A stretch of DNA of 64,000 nucleotides from Micromonospora sp. NBC_01740 (GTDB lineage: Bacteria > Actinomycetota > Actinomycetes > Mycobacteriales > Micromonosporaceae): contig NZ_CP109150.1 of NCBI RefSeq assembly GCF_035920365.1, positions 3,720,001-3,784,000 on the forward strand. Direction: 5' to 3'. Shown piece by piece: positions 1 through 8,085 of this stretch. Each line of letters begins with the position of its first letter. Positions within the stretch are counted from its first letter, which is position 1. The notes beneath the pieces are model-generated. The model was not told the DNA's origin. It did no database searches and saw nothing but the letters and a program-made list of their open reading frames with translations. A program made the translations under genes and the position numbers.

Positions 1-528
1 GACCAGGACCGGCTCGGCGTGCGGAAGCACCGCGTCCATGTGCCGGGTCATCAGGTGCAAGGTGGCGAGCGTCGCCTCCTCGCTGGGCGGCGCCTCGTCG
101 AAGTGCAGTCGGACGGCCTCGACGCGACCGTCGGCGTGCCGTACGCCGAACTGGGGGTTGACCTTGACGGGCAGGTCGCCCAGCATCGCGAGCGCGTCGC
201 GGGTCTGGGCGAGGTCGACGGCCCTCGGCTCGCCGAGGGAGCGCAGCCAGGTCGTCGCGCCGGGGACGAGGGCCTGGTAGAGCGGTCGCCAGCGGGGCTT
301 GACCACGTCGACCACCTGGTCGAGGTGGGTGCCGCCGGTGTGGAAGGCGATGTCGGCCTTGAGCGCCTTGACGAACTGGCCGTGCGGGTTGAAGCCGGAG
401 CGGCTGGCCCGCTGCTTGCGCAGGCCCCCGACGAAGGTGGCCTTCGTCGGGCCGATGCGGTCGACGTAGCGGGTGAAGCCGAGCAGGGTTGCGTAGGGGG
501 TGGGTGGGGCGGAGGCGGGCGTGCTCAC
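1..528 (-). CDS. Hypothetical protein, 3' end outside window
   Basis: The reading frame is open from the GTG at 526-528 to the window edge (176 codons, no stop), so the C-terminus is missing. A GGGAGG ribosome site lies about 6 bases before the GTG and decides the start. The visible protein begins MSTPASAPPTPYATLLGF and is soluble-looking, with no signal peptide or membrane segment. It has a basic segment (VGGLRKQRASRSGF) and later acidic stretches. I do not recognise a catalytic motif and assign no function. An AT-rich inverted repeat lies just upstream (552-577) and may control it. Confidence 0.7.
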   Translation of the reverse strand, partial: MSTPASAPPTPYATLLGFTRYVDRIGPTKATFVGGLRKQRASRSGFNPHGQFVKALKADIAFHTGGTHLDQVVDVVKPRWRPLYQALVPGATTWLRSLGEPRAVDLAQTRDALAMLGDLPVKVNPQFGVRHADGRVEAVRLHFDEAPPSEEATLATLHLMTRHMDAVLPHAEPVLV

Positions 529-551
529 GGGCGTCCTCCCAGGTCAGGACC

Positions 552-577
552 TCGATTAGTACACACATTCTAATCGA
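552..577. promoter_or_regulatory. Perfect inverted repeat, candidate operator
   Basis: TCGATTAG (552-559) and CTAATCGA (570-577) are perfect 8-base arms separated by a 10-base AT-rich spacer. It lies between the divergent genes starting at 528 (minus) and 723 (plus), 24 bases upstream of the minus start. Its AT content stands out from the flanks. Symmetry and place fit a dimeric repressor site; no regulator gene is adjacent in the window. Confidence 0.4.
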
Positions 578-722
578 CGGGTGTGACATCTCCCAGGGTT
601 CGCAGGGACTCTCTTGCCCGGTCCGCCGACGGCCGACCGGTACCGACCATCGAGGTGCGGGGGAGCGCGGGACACGCGGAGAGGTGAGGTGCCGTGGGCC
701 GGTGCTCGGATACGGTGAGCCG

Positions 723-1106
723 ATGCAGCGGCTCACCGATGAGACGGTCCTGGCAGTCGGCAGGCTGACGTTGGCCGCGGCCGAACTCGAGTACTTCCTC
801 GCGCGGATCGTGGCTGACCAGGCAGGCGACGATCCGGCGACCGTCTTCGCGGTCCCCGGAGATCCCCTGCTGGCCGCACGCGACCTGGTCCGGTTCGCCG
901 CCGCGGACCGCCACGACGAGTTCAGCAGGTTGCTCGACTCCGCGGAGCTGTATCTGACGCAGAGCCAGCGAGCCGTTCGGGCGCTGTGGTCGGAGCACGG
1001 CCGGGTGGACGCGGTGACGTTCGACGAGATCACCGGCCTTCTGCTGCGCTGCCGGGACCGACTGCAGGAACTCTTCGACGACGTGGTCCGCGTACCCAGC
1101 GCATAG
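723..1106 (+). CDS. Small hypothetical helical protein
   Basis: This is a 127-residue soluble protein starting at ATG 723 (MQRLTDETVLAVGRLTLAAA). It appears almost entirely helical and has no membrane segment or signal peptide. It is acidic, with regularly spaced leucines and alanines over residues 5-60 and 85-122, which suggests a helical bundle. I do not recognise the family. A GC-rich hairpin (1139-1160) follows the stop. It is separated from helR by more than 400 bases of leader and is probably not co-transcribed with it. Confidence 0.6.
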   Translation: MQRLTDETVLAVGRLTLAAAELEYFLARIVADQAGDDPATVFAVPGDPLLAARDLVRFAAADRHDEFSRLLDSAELYLTQSQRAVRALWSEHGRVDAVTFDEITGLLLRCRDRLQELFDDVVRVPSA

Positions 1107-1138
1107 CTGCCGCCCGAGGGCGGGCGCGCGAGAAGGCC

Positions 1139-1160
1139 ATCCCCCGTGCGCGCGGGGGAT
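1139..1160 (+). terminator. Hairpin after the 723-1106 gene
   Basis: ATCCCCCG (1139-1146) pairs perfectly with CGGGGGAT (1153-1160) around a 6-base loop, 32 bases after the stop codon at 1106. There is no T tract, as is common for actinomycete terminators. Confidence 0.45.
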
Positions 1161-1262
1161 CCGCGCCGACGGCCCGCACCGAGGCGCGCCCCGCTGTCGT
1201 CTTGTGCGGTGCCCGCCTTGTGCGGTGCCGATTCCGAAGGGCTTTCCGCCCCGGAAAGAAAC

Positions 1263-1298
1263 AAAGGGAAAGGGAGTGTGGCCACCCCTTTCCCTTTT
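1263..1298 (+). terminator. 12-bp stem with T run: terminator or attenuator before RAE
   Basis: AAAGGGAAAGGG (1263-1274) pairs perfectly with CCCTTTCCCTTT (1286-1297). The 11-base loop contains GTGGCCAC, and the stem is followed by a short T run. The position, 19 bases before the RAE-like repeat, would insulate helR from upstream transcription. It could act as an attenuator if transcription starts upstream of it. Confidence 0.5.
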
Positions 1299-1316
1299 CA
1301 ATGTATATCGCACCCG

Positions 1317-1335
1317 GGGGCTTGCGGCAAGACCC
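1317..1335 (+). promoter_or_regulatory. Rifamycin-associated element (RAE)-like inverted repeat
   Basis: GGGGCTTGCGGCAAGACCC is a 19-base imperfect inverted repeat (8 of 9 arm positions pair around a central G). It matches, as I recall it, the RAE found upstream of rifamycin-inactivating genes and of helR in actinobacteria. It sits 188 bases before the GTG of a HelD/HelR-type gene. TTGCGG within it (1322-1327) and CAGAAT (1347-1352) could form a weak -35/-10 pair with a 19-base spacer; that promoter reading is tentative. It lies upstream of the chosen helR start and helps rule out starts further upstream. Confidence 0.8.
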
Positions 1336-1523
1336 GGTCCGTGCCGCAGAATCACCCGGCCAAGGCCGCGAGCTGCGGAAACGGGACCGGCGAAAGCGTG
1401 GGTCGCCGTCGACGTACGGCCGAGTGGAGACGTCGAGCCGATGGCGGACGCCCGGTGCGCGCGTGCGGCGCACGGCATCGCGAGCCGGGAGCCGGGAGCC
1501 GGAACGAGAGTGGAGTTGCTGAC

Positions 1524-3680
1524 GTGGATCGCCTGACGACCAGTGTGTTCGACCTTCCCGACCACCTCGCCGCCAAGGCCGATCCGACGCTGATCGCCGC
1601 CGACGAGCAGCACTTCGCGGCCGTCGCGGGGAGCATCGAGCGGACGAGCACCGAGTTGTCCGACCGCCTCGACGCCGAGCGCCGGGCCCCCGGTGGCAAG
1701 GGCCGGCAGGCGGTGGACCGGGACATGGAGGTCCGTCGGCTGGCCGCCCGCCTGCGCACACTGCGCCGCTTCGGCGTGGACCTCTGCCTCGGCCGGATGG
1801 TCGGCGCCCACGATCCCGCGCCCGCGTACGTCGGTCGGCGTGGCCTCACCGACGGCGCGGGCGGGCGGCTGCTGCTCGACTGGCGTTCCCCCGCGGCCGA
1901 GCCGTTCTTCGCGGCGACCCACGCCAACCCGATGGGCCTGGCGAGCCGCCGCAGGTACCGCTGGACGCGCGGCCGGATCACCGACTACTGGGACGAGGTG
2001 TTCACCCCGGACGCCCTCGAGGGGCACGCCGCTGCGCTCGACGACCAGTCCGCCTTCATCGCCAGCCTGGGCGCCAGCCGGTCGCCGCGGATGCGCGACG
2101 TGCTCGGCACGATCCAGGCCGACCAGGACGCCATCATCCGCGCGGGGTCGAGCGGGGCGCTCGTCGTGGACGGCGGTCCCGGCACCGGCAAGACCGTCGT
2201 CGCGCTGCACCGCACGGCGTACCTGCTCTACGCCGACCCACGCCTCGGTCACCGCCGTGGCGGCGTGCTGTTCGTCGGGCCGCACCAGCCCTACCTGGCG
2301 TACGTCTCCGACGTGCTGCCCAGCCTGGGGGAGGAGGAGGTGCAGACCTGCACCCTGCGCGACCTCGTACCCGAGGGGGCCTCGGCGAGCGTCGAGACCG
2401 ACCCGGAGGTGGCCCGCCTGAAGTCGTCGGCGGAGATGGTGAAGGCGATCGAGTCGGCCGTCAGGTTCTACGAGGAGCCGCCGACCGTACCGATGACGGT
2501 CAGCACGGACGAGGCCGACATCCGGCTGCGCGCCGCCGACTGGACCGAGGCGTTCGAGGCGCCGGGGCCCGGTACGCCCCACAACGAGGCGCGCGACGAG
2601 GTCTGGGAGGAGCTGCTCACGATCCTGGTGGAGAAGTACGACGGCGACGAGCCCGACGACGTGGTCCGCGCCTCGCTGCTGCGCAACCGGGAGCTGCGTA
2701 CGGCGTTCAACCGGGCCTGGCCGCTGATCGAGGCGACCGACCTCGTCGGCGACCTGTGGTCGGTGCCCGCCTACCTGCGCCGGTGCGCTCCCTGGCTCAG
2801 CCCCGACGAGGTCCGCACCCTCCAGCGCCGCGACGCCGGGGCGTGGACGGTGTCCGACCTGCCGCTGCTGGACGCGGCACGGCAGCGGCTCGGCGACGCG
2901 GAGGCGTCCGGGCGCAGGCGCCGGCAGGAGGCCGTCGTCGCCGTCGAACGCGCGCGGATGGCCGCCGTCGTCGACGACCTGATCGAGGCCGACACCTACG
3001 ACGACGGCGAGGGCGTGCTGTCGAGCCTGCGCCAGCTGGACCTCCAGGACGCCCTGGTCGACGAGACCGCCCTGCCTCACGTGGAGCCGGACCTGCTCGC
3101 CGGACCGTTCGCCCACATCGTGGTGGACGAGGCCCAGGAGCTGACCGACGCCGAGTGGCAGATGCTGCTGCTGCGCTGCCCGTCGGGGAGCTTCACCATC
3201 GTCGGGGACCGCGCCCAGGCCCGGCGCGGGTTCACCGAGTCGTGGCGGGAACGGCTGGAGCGCATCGGGCTCGACCGGATCACCGTGACCTCCCTGACCG
3301 TCAACTACCGGACGCCGGAGGAGGTCATGGCGGAGGCCGAGCCCGTCATCCGGGCCGTGCTCCCCGACGCCAACGTGCCGACCTCCATCCGCGGCGGCGG
3401 CGCTCCCGTCGTACGCGGATCCGCCGCCGATCGGGACTCGATCCTCGACACCTGGCTCGCCACCCACGCCGAGGGGACCGCCTGCGTCATCGGCGACCCC
3501 ACGTTCCGGGCGACGTCCCGCGTCCGGTCGCTGACCCCGGAGCTGGCGAAGGGGCTCGAGTTCGACCTGGTCGTCCTCGTCGACCCGGAGGCGTTCGGCG
3601 CCGGCGTCGAGGGAGCGGTCGACCGCTACGTCGCGATGACCCGGGCGACCCGGCAGCTCGTCGTCCTCACCACCTCCTGA
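1524..3680 (+). CDS. helR: HelR/HelD-type RNA polymerase recycling motor ATPase
   Basis: This is a 718-residue UvrD-like ATPase of the HelD type. Family members bind RNA polymerase, pry open its channels and release it from stalled complexes or nucleic acid; HelR members displace rifamycins and give resistance. An N-terminal helical arm (about residues 15-80) precedes the Walker A motif GGPGTGKT (217-224). VVDEAQ (533-538) is the Walker B region. NYRTPEE and KGLEFD motifs follow, and AMTRATRQLVVL closes the C-terminus. The GTG at 1524 has a GGAG 8 bases upstream. Starts further upstream in the frame would place the RAE inside the gene and are rejected. An RAE-like repeat upstream supports HelR rather than a DNA-repair UvrD. 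The length is normal for HelD proteins. Confidence 0.88.
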   Translation: MDRLTTSVFDLPDHLAAKADPTLIAADEQHFAAVAGSIERTSTELSDRLDAERRAPGGKGRQAVDRDMEVRRLAARLRTLRRFGVDLCLGRMVGAHDPAPAYVGRRGLTDGAGGRLLLDWRSPAAEPFFAATHANPMGLASRRRYRWTRGRITDYWDEVFTPDALEGHAAALDDQSAFIASLGASRSPRMRDVLGTIQADQDAIIRAGSSGALVVDGGPGTGKTVVALHRTAYLLYADPRLGHRRGGVLFVGPHQPYLAYVSDVLPSLGEEEVQTCTLRDLVPEGASASVETDPEVARLKSSAEMVKAIESAVRFYEEPPTVPMTVSTDEADIRLRAADWTEAFEAPGPGTPHNEARDEVWEELLTILVEKYDGDEPDDVVRASLLRNRELRTAFNRAWPLIEATDLVGDLWSVPAYLRRCAPWLSPDEVRTLQRRDAGAWTVSDLPLLDAARQRLGDAEASGRRRRQEAVVAVERARMAAVVDDLIEADTYDDGEGVLSSLRQLDLQDALVDETALPHVEPDLLAGPFAHIVVDEAQELTDAEWQMLLLRCPSGSFTIVGDRAQARRGFTESWRERLERIGLDRITVTSLTVNYRTPEEVMAEAEPVIRAVLPDANVPTSIRGGGAPVVRGSAADRDSILDTWLATHAEGTACVIGDPTFRATSRVRSLTPELAKGLEFDLVVLVDPEAFGAGVEGAVDRYVAMTRATRQLVVLTTS

Positions 3681-3684
3681 CGAC

Positions 3685-3718
3685 GCGCCCGCCGCGCGTC
3701 CCGGCACGCGGCGGGCGC
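3685..3718. terminator. Bidirectional hairpin between helR and MFS gene
   Basis: GCGCCCGCCGCG (3685-3696) pairs perfectly with CGCGGCGGGCGC (3707-3718) around a 10-base loop. It lies 4 bases after the helR stop and 24 bases after the stop of the convergent MFS gene. Confidence 0.65.
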
Positions 3719-3741
3719 CGGGACGGGCGGCGTCAGCGGCG

Positions 3742-5121
3742 TCACGCCGCCGGGCGCCCGGCATCCCGTCGTCGCAGGAGGAGACCGACGGCGACGGCGG
3801 AGGCGGCGCCGAAGCAGCCGAGCGCCGTCGCGACGACGCGCAGCGCGGCGGTGAAGCCGTCGCCGGCGAGGTGCCCGCCGCTGACGATGGCGAGGGTGGA
3901 GCCGACGAGCGCGAGCGCGATCGTCTCGGTGACGAGCCGGCCGGTGTTGAACAGCCCGGCCACGGTGCCGGCCCGTCGGACGGGCGCGCTGGAGATGGCG
4001 AGTCCGTCGATCACGCCCGTGGTGGCGCCGACACCGGTCCCGATCAGCAGCAGTGGGAGCAGGAGGGAACCCGGTGTGCTGTCGGGCCCGATGGTGGTGA
4101 GGGTGAACATGCCGGCCGTGCCGAGGGCGATCGCCCCGACCGACAGCAGGCGGGGCGAGCGATGCGCGACCGCCGCGCCGACCGGGGGCAGGGCCACCGA
4201 GGGCAGGGTGAGCATGAGCATCCACAGCCCGGCTCGTCCGGCGTCGAGGCCGGCGACGTCGATGAGGTAGGAGGGCAGGTAGACCAGAAGGGGAACGAGC
4301 AGTCCCATCATGGTCGCGGCGACCAGCGAGTACCCGACGAAGCTCCGGTCGCGCAGGAGGCCGAGGTCGAACATCGGGTCGGTGCCGCGCTTCTCGACGC
4401 GTACGAACGCGATCCCGCAGATCACGAGGGCGAGAAGCGCGGCGAGCACCGACGGATGCGAGGCTCCCAGGGCGGGTGCCTCGACGAAGGCCCAGATGAG
4501 GAGCGCGAGCGCGGCGGTGAACAGCGTGCCGCCGGCCCAGTCGATCCTCCTTCTCGCGCCAGGCAGGGCGGGCAGGAAGGGGCACACCAGCAGCACGACT
4601 CCCGCCAGCGCGGCGGGGACCGCGAAGACGGCCCGCCATCCGAGCGCGTCCACCAGCAGGCCGGAGATCGTGGGTCCGAACGCGAGGCCGACGCCGAGGA
4701 CCGCGCCGAGCGCGCCGAACACCCGGGTCCGGGCCGGTCCGCCGAAGGTCGCCGCCAGGATCGACTGACCGGTCGCCGTCGCCGCTGCCGCACCCGTGCC
4801 GGCGAGGACGCGTGCGAGGTTGAGGACCGTGGCGTCCCGGGCCAGCACGCACAGCACGCTGCCGGCGAGGAAGACCGCGACCCCGGCGGTGAAGAGGCGG
4901 CGCTTGCCGAGCAGGTCCGCGAGCGAGCCGCCGAAGGCCAGGAACGCCGCGAAGCAGAGGTTGTAGCCGTTGACGACCCACTGCGCCGTCGTGAGCGACG
5001 TGTCGAGGTCGTGCTGGATGCCGGGAAGCGCGACGGACGCCCCGGTGATGGTCAGCGGGAACGACAGCGACGACAACAGCACCGCGGTCAGGGTGAGGGC
5101 ACGCGCGTTCACCGCGACCAC
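3742..5121 (-). CDS. MFS drug-efflux-type transporter
   Basis: This 459-residue integral membrane protein probably has 12-14 helices and belongs to the EmrB/QacA-like branch of the major facilitator superfamily. The N-terminus is a membrane helix with the motif ASVALPGIQHDL, typical of drug:proton antiporters. The loop after helix 2 carries the conserved signature (GGSLADLLGKRR, near residues 64-75), and an antiporter motif C-like helix (LGVGLAFGPTISGLL) follows. The start is GTG 5121 or GTG 5112; no strong ribosome site separates them. Its substrate is unknown. It converges on helR. Proximity to a rifamycin-responsive gene makes an antibiotic-export role tempting, but nothing in the sequence proves it. 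Confidence 0.85.
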   Translation of the reverse strand: MVAVNARALTLTAVLLSSLSFPLTITGASVALPGIQHDLDTSLTTAQWVVNGYNLCFAAFLAFGGSLADLLGKRRLFTAGVAVFLAGSVLCVLARDATVLNLARVLAGTGAAAATATGQSILAATFGGPARTRVFGALGAVLGVGLAFGPTISGLLVDALGWRAVFAVPAALAGVVLLVCPFLPALPGARRRIDWAGGTLFTAALALLIWAFVEAPALGASHPSVLAALLALVICGIAFVRVEKRGTDPMFDLGLLRDRSFVGYSLVAATMMGLLVPLLVYLPSYLIDVAGLDAGRAGLWMLMLTLPSVALPPVGAAVAHRSPRLLSVGAIALGTAGMFTLTTIGPDSTPGSLLLPLLLIGTGVGATTGVIDGLAISSAPVRRAGTVAGLFNTGRLVTETIALALVGSTLAIVSGGHLAGDGFTAALRVVATALGCFGAASAVAVGLLLRRRDAGRPAA

Positions 5122-5468
5122 CGACCCGGGACGACGGCGGTCAGGAGGAGACGGAAGCGGGGAGCGTCACAGGGGACGGGACAGGTGGATGCAGAATTGT
5201 TCACGAAAGGCTCCGGACATCGCATGCGGAGCCGGGCAGCTCGGACGGCCACACCGGCGAAGGGTCGCTGATGCGGCGGAGCGGAAACGCAGAGCGTTCG
5301 GCAGTCTGGGGTTTCGCGCCGCCGCTAGGGGCGGCGCACCCTGTCCGAGGCGGGCACGGGGTCAACCTAGTCCAGGGCGGTTCACCCCGGCAACGCGATA
5401 CCTGCCTGCGGGCACCGGAGCACCGCGGTGGGGCCGGCCGGAGCCGGCCCCCACGGTCGTCGCGGTGG
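5122..5468. other. 347-bp intergenic region with three hairpins
   Basis: No gene is seen. It holds hairpin arms 5209-5215/5227-5233 (GGCTCCG/CGGAGCC), a perfect 8-bp stem 5316-5323/5330-5337 with loop GCTAGG, and the terminator hairpin 5428-5454 after the DUF3516 helicase. The promoter of the minus-strand MFS gene should lie between about 5122 and 5210. Confidence 0.5.
5428..5454 (-). terminator. Terminator of DUF3516 helicase
   Basis: GTGGGGCCGGC (5428-5438) pairs with GCCGGCCCCCAC (5443-5454) with one bulged base and a 4-base loop. It starts 14 bases after the helicase stop on the minus strand. Confidence 0.6.
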
Positions 5469-7973
5469 CTAGAGCTGGCCGACCGAGGTGATCCGGACGA
5501 CCGCCGCGCCCGCCTCGTCGGAGGCCGCGAGGTCGATCTCGGCGCTGATCCCCCAGTCGTGGTCGTCCTCGGGGTCGTCGAGGATCTGCCGGACCGTCCA
5601 CCGCTCCCGGCCCTGCTCGATCATCAGCAGCGCCGGGCCGCGGGCGTCCGGACCCACCCCGATCGAGTCGTACGCCTCGAAGTACGGCTCCAGCGCGTCG
5701 GCCCAGGCGTCCGCGTCCCAGCCCGACGCGGCGTCCAGCTCGCCGAGGTCGTACCAGCGGCGCAGGGCGGCCAGCTCGACCCGGCGGAACAGGGCGTTGC
5801 GCACCAGCACCCGGAAGGCCCGGGCGTTGCGGGTGACCGCCGGGACCCGGTCGTCCAGCGCCTCGGCGGCCTCGGCGGCGTCGGTGGGGTTGCGCAGCCG
5901 CTCCCACTCGTCGATGAGGCTGGAGTCGACCTGCCGGACCAGCTCGCCGAGCCACTCGATGAGGTCGACCAGCTCCTCGGTCTTGGCGTCCTCGGGCACG
6001 GTCTGCCGCAGCGTCTTGTACGCGTCGGCGAGGTAGCGCAGGACCAGGCCCTCCGACCGGGTCAGCCCGTAGAACTGCACGTACTCGGTGAAGGTCATCG
6101 CCCGCTCGTACATGTCCCGGACGACGGACTTGGGGGAGAGCTGGTGGTCGGCCACCCAGGGGTGCCCCTGCCGGTACATCTCGTACGCCGAGTCCAGCAG
6201 CTCCGCGAGGGGCTTCGGGTGGGTCACCCCGTCGAGGAGTTCGAGGCGGGCCTCGTACTCGATGCCCTCGGCCTTCATCGCGGCGACCGCCTCGCCGCGC
6301 GCCTTGAACTGCTGCGCGGAGAGCACCTGGCGCGGGTCGTCCAGGATCGACTCGACCACCGAGAGCACGTCGAGGGCGTACGCGGGGGACTCGACGTCGA
6401 GCAGCTCGATCGTGGCCAGCGCCAGCGGCGAGAGCGGCTGGTTGAGGGCGAAGTCGAGCTGGAGGTCGACGGTGAGGCGGACCCGCCGCCCGGTCTCGTC
6501 GGGCTCGTCGAGCTGCTCGACGACCCCGCCCGCGCGCAGCGCCCGGTAGATGGCGATGGCCCGCCGGATGTGCCGGCGCTGGGCGGCGCGGTCCTCGTGG
6601 TTGTCGGTGAGCAGGTGCCGCATCGCGGCGAACGCGTCGCCGGGACGGCCGATGACGTTGAGCAGCATCGAGTGGCTGACCTGGAAGCTGGAGGTGAGCG
6701 GCTCCGGCTCGGCCTCGACCAGGCGGTCGAAGGTGGGCCTGCCCCAGCCGATGGAGCCCTCCGGCGGCTTCTTGCGCACCACCTTGCGCCGCTTCTTCGG
6801 GTCGTCGCCGGCCTTGGCGAGCGCCTTCTCGTTGTCGATGACGTGCTCGGGGGCCTGCACGACCACCCGGCCGACGGTGTCGAACCCGGCCCGCCCGGCC
6901 CGGCCGGCGATCTGGTGGAACTCGCGCGCCTTGAGCAGCCGGGTGCGCACCCCGTCGTACTTGGACAGGCCGGTGAAGAGCACGGTGCGGATCGGCACGT
7001 TGATCCCGACGCCGAGGGTGTCGGTGCCGCAGATGACCTTGAGCAGGCCGGCCTGGGCGAGGGTCTCGACGAGCCGACGGTACTTGGGCAGCATCCCGGC
7101 GTGGTGCACGCCGATGCCGTGCCGGACCAGCCGGGACAGGGTCTTGCCGAACCCGGAGGTGAACCGGAAGTTCCCGATCGCGGTGGCGATCATGTCCTTC
7201 TCGGCGCGGGTGCAGACGTTGACGCTCATCAGCGCCTGGGCGCGTTCCAGGGCGGCGGCCTGGGTGAAGTGCACGACGTAGACGGGTGCCTGCTTCGTCT
7301 CCAGCAGCTCTTCCAGGGTCTCGTGCAGCGGCGTCATCGCGTACGAGAAGATCAGCGGGACCGGCCGCTCAGCGGAGCGGACGACGGCGGTGGGCCGGTC
7401 GGTACGCCGGGTCAGGTCGTCGACGAAGCGGGTGGTGTCGCCCAGCGTGGCGGACATCAGGACGAACTGGGCCTGCGGCAGCTCGATGATCGGCACCTGC
7501 CACGCCCAGCCCCGGTCGGGCTCGGCGTAGAAGTGGAACTCGTCCATGACCACCTGGCCGACGTCGGCCCGGTCGCCCTCGCGCAGCGCCAGGTTGGCGA
7601 GGATCTCGGCGGTGCAGCAGATGATCGGCGCGTCGGCGTTCACGCTGGCGTCGCCGGTCAGCATGCCCACATTGTCCGCGCCGAAGACCTCGCAGAGGGC
7701 GAAGAACTTCTCCGACACCAGCGCCTTGATCGGCGCGGTGTAGAAGGTCGTCCGGTCGTCGGCCAGGGCCGCGAAGTGCGCCGCGATCGCGACCAGGCTC
7801 TTGCCGGAACCGGTCGGCGTATTCATGATCACGTTGGCGCCGGAGACGATCTCGATGACCGCCTCCTCCTGGTGGGGGTAGAGGTCGAGGCCGCGCTCCT
7901 TCGCCCAGCCGGCGAACGCGTCGAAGAGGGTGTCGGGGTCGGCGCTTGTCGGCAGCGCGGCGGTGAGCGTCAT
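5469..7973 (-). CDS. DEAD/DEAH-box RNA helicase with DUF3516 domain
   Basis: This 834-residue superfamily 2 helicase is related to the Ski2-like group. Residues 1-210 form the first RecA domain, with Walker A TPTGSGKS (52-59), DEFH as the DExH box (144-147) and MSATL as motif III. The second RecA domain contains VHHAGMLPKYRRLVE, GTDTLGVGIN and the arginine-finger motif QIAGRAGRAG. The C-terminal 450 residues are the DUF3516 region found in actinobacterial members. It is probably an RNA-processing or surveillance enzyme of the cytoplasm; its exact substrate is unknown. The gene ends in a terminator hairpin and seems to be a single transcription unit. Confidence 0.9.
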   Translation of the reverse strand: MTLTAALPTSADPDTLFDAFAGWAKERGLDLYPHQEEAVIEIVSGANVIMNTPTGSGKSLVAIAAHFAALADDRTTFYTAPIKALVSEKFFALCEVFGADNVGMLTGDASVNADAPIICCTAEILANLALREGDRADVGQVVMDEFHFYAEPDRGWAWQVPIIELPQAQFVLMSATLGDTTRFVDDLTRRTDRPTAVVRSAERPVPLIFSYAMTPLHETLEELLETKQAPVYVVHFTQAAALERAQALMSVNVCTRAEKDMIATAIGNFRFTSGFGKTLSRLVRHGIGVHHAGMLPKYRRLVETLAQAGLLKVICGTDTLGVGINVPIRTVLFTGLSKYDGVRTRLLKAREFHQIAGRAGRAGFDTVGRVVVQAPEHVIDNEKALAKAGDDPKKRRKVVRKKPPEGSIGWGRPTFDRLVEAEPEPLTSSFQVSHSMLLNVIGRPGDAFAAMRHLLTDNHEDRAAQRRHIRRAIAIYRALRAGGVVEQLDEPDETGRRVRLTVDLQLDFALNQPLSPLALATIELLDVESPAYALDVLSVVESILDDPRQVLSAQQFKARGEAVAAMKAEGIEYEARLELLDGVTHPKPLAELLDSAYEMYRQGHPWVADHQLSPKSVVRDMYERAMTFTEYVQFYGLTRSEGLVLRYLADAYKTLRQTVPEDAKTEELVDLIEWLGELVRQVDSSLIDEWERLRNPTDAAEAAEALDDRVPAVTRNARAFRVLVRNALFRRVELAALRRWYDLGELDAASGWDADAWADALEPYFEAYDSIGVGPDARGPALLMIEQGRERWTVRQILDDPEDDHDWGISAEIDLAASDEAGAAVVRITSVGQL

Positions 7974-8037
7974 AGCGCGTCCATGGTGCCTGGGTCATGC
8001 CCCCGAGCGCCAACCGGATCCGTGCGCCCAGGGTGTC

Positions 8038-8084
8038 AGGAAGGGCCCCCGTGCAACGGAATCCGTTGACAGGGGGCCCTTCCT
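8038..8084 (-). terminator. Bipartite terminator hairpin of trmB
   Basis: AGGAAGGGCCCCC (8038-8050) pairs perfectly with GGGGGCCCTTCCT (8072-8084). Inside the loop CAACGGA/TCCGTTG forms a second stem (8054-8068). The hairpin begins one base after the trmB stop on the minus strand. I believe AAGGGCCC-type hairpins of this kind recur after genes in Micromonosporaceae. Confidence 0.75.
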
Positions 8085-8085
8085 C

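Larger units (their letters stand above)
1107..1523. other. 417-bp structured region upstream of helR
   Basis: No convincing gene is present. In order it holds a GC hairpin (1139-1160), two 13-base direct repeats CTTGTGCGGTGCC at 1201-1213 and 1217-1229, a 7-bp hairpin CTTTCCG/CGGAAAG (1242-1258), a 12-bp hairpin followed by T residues (1263-1298), and the RAE-like repeat (1317-1335). About 190 bases of leader then run to the helR GTG. Confidence 0.6.

Noticed and set aside
570..3764. A minus-strand reading frame of over 1000 codons opposite helR
   Set aside because: It is an antisense open frame caused by high third-position GC of helR. The residues are Arg/Gly/Asp-rich without domain pattern, while the plus strand shows complete helicase motifs.
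5271..8069. A plus-strand frame of about 930 codons opposite the DUF3516 helicase
   Set aside because: It is antisense to a clear helicase, has no ribosome site and has a biased Val/Gly/Arg/Asp composition.
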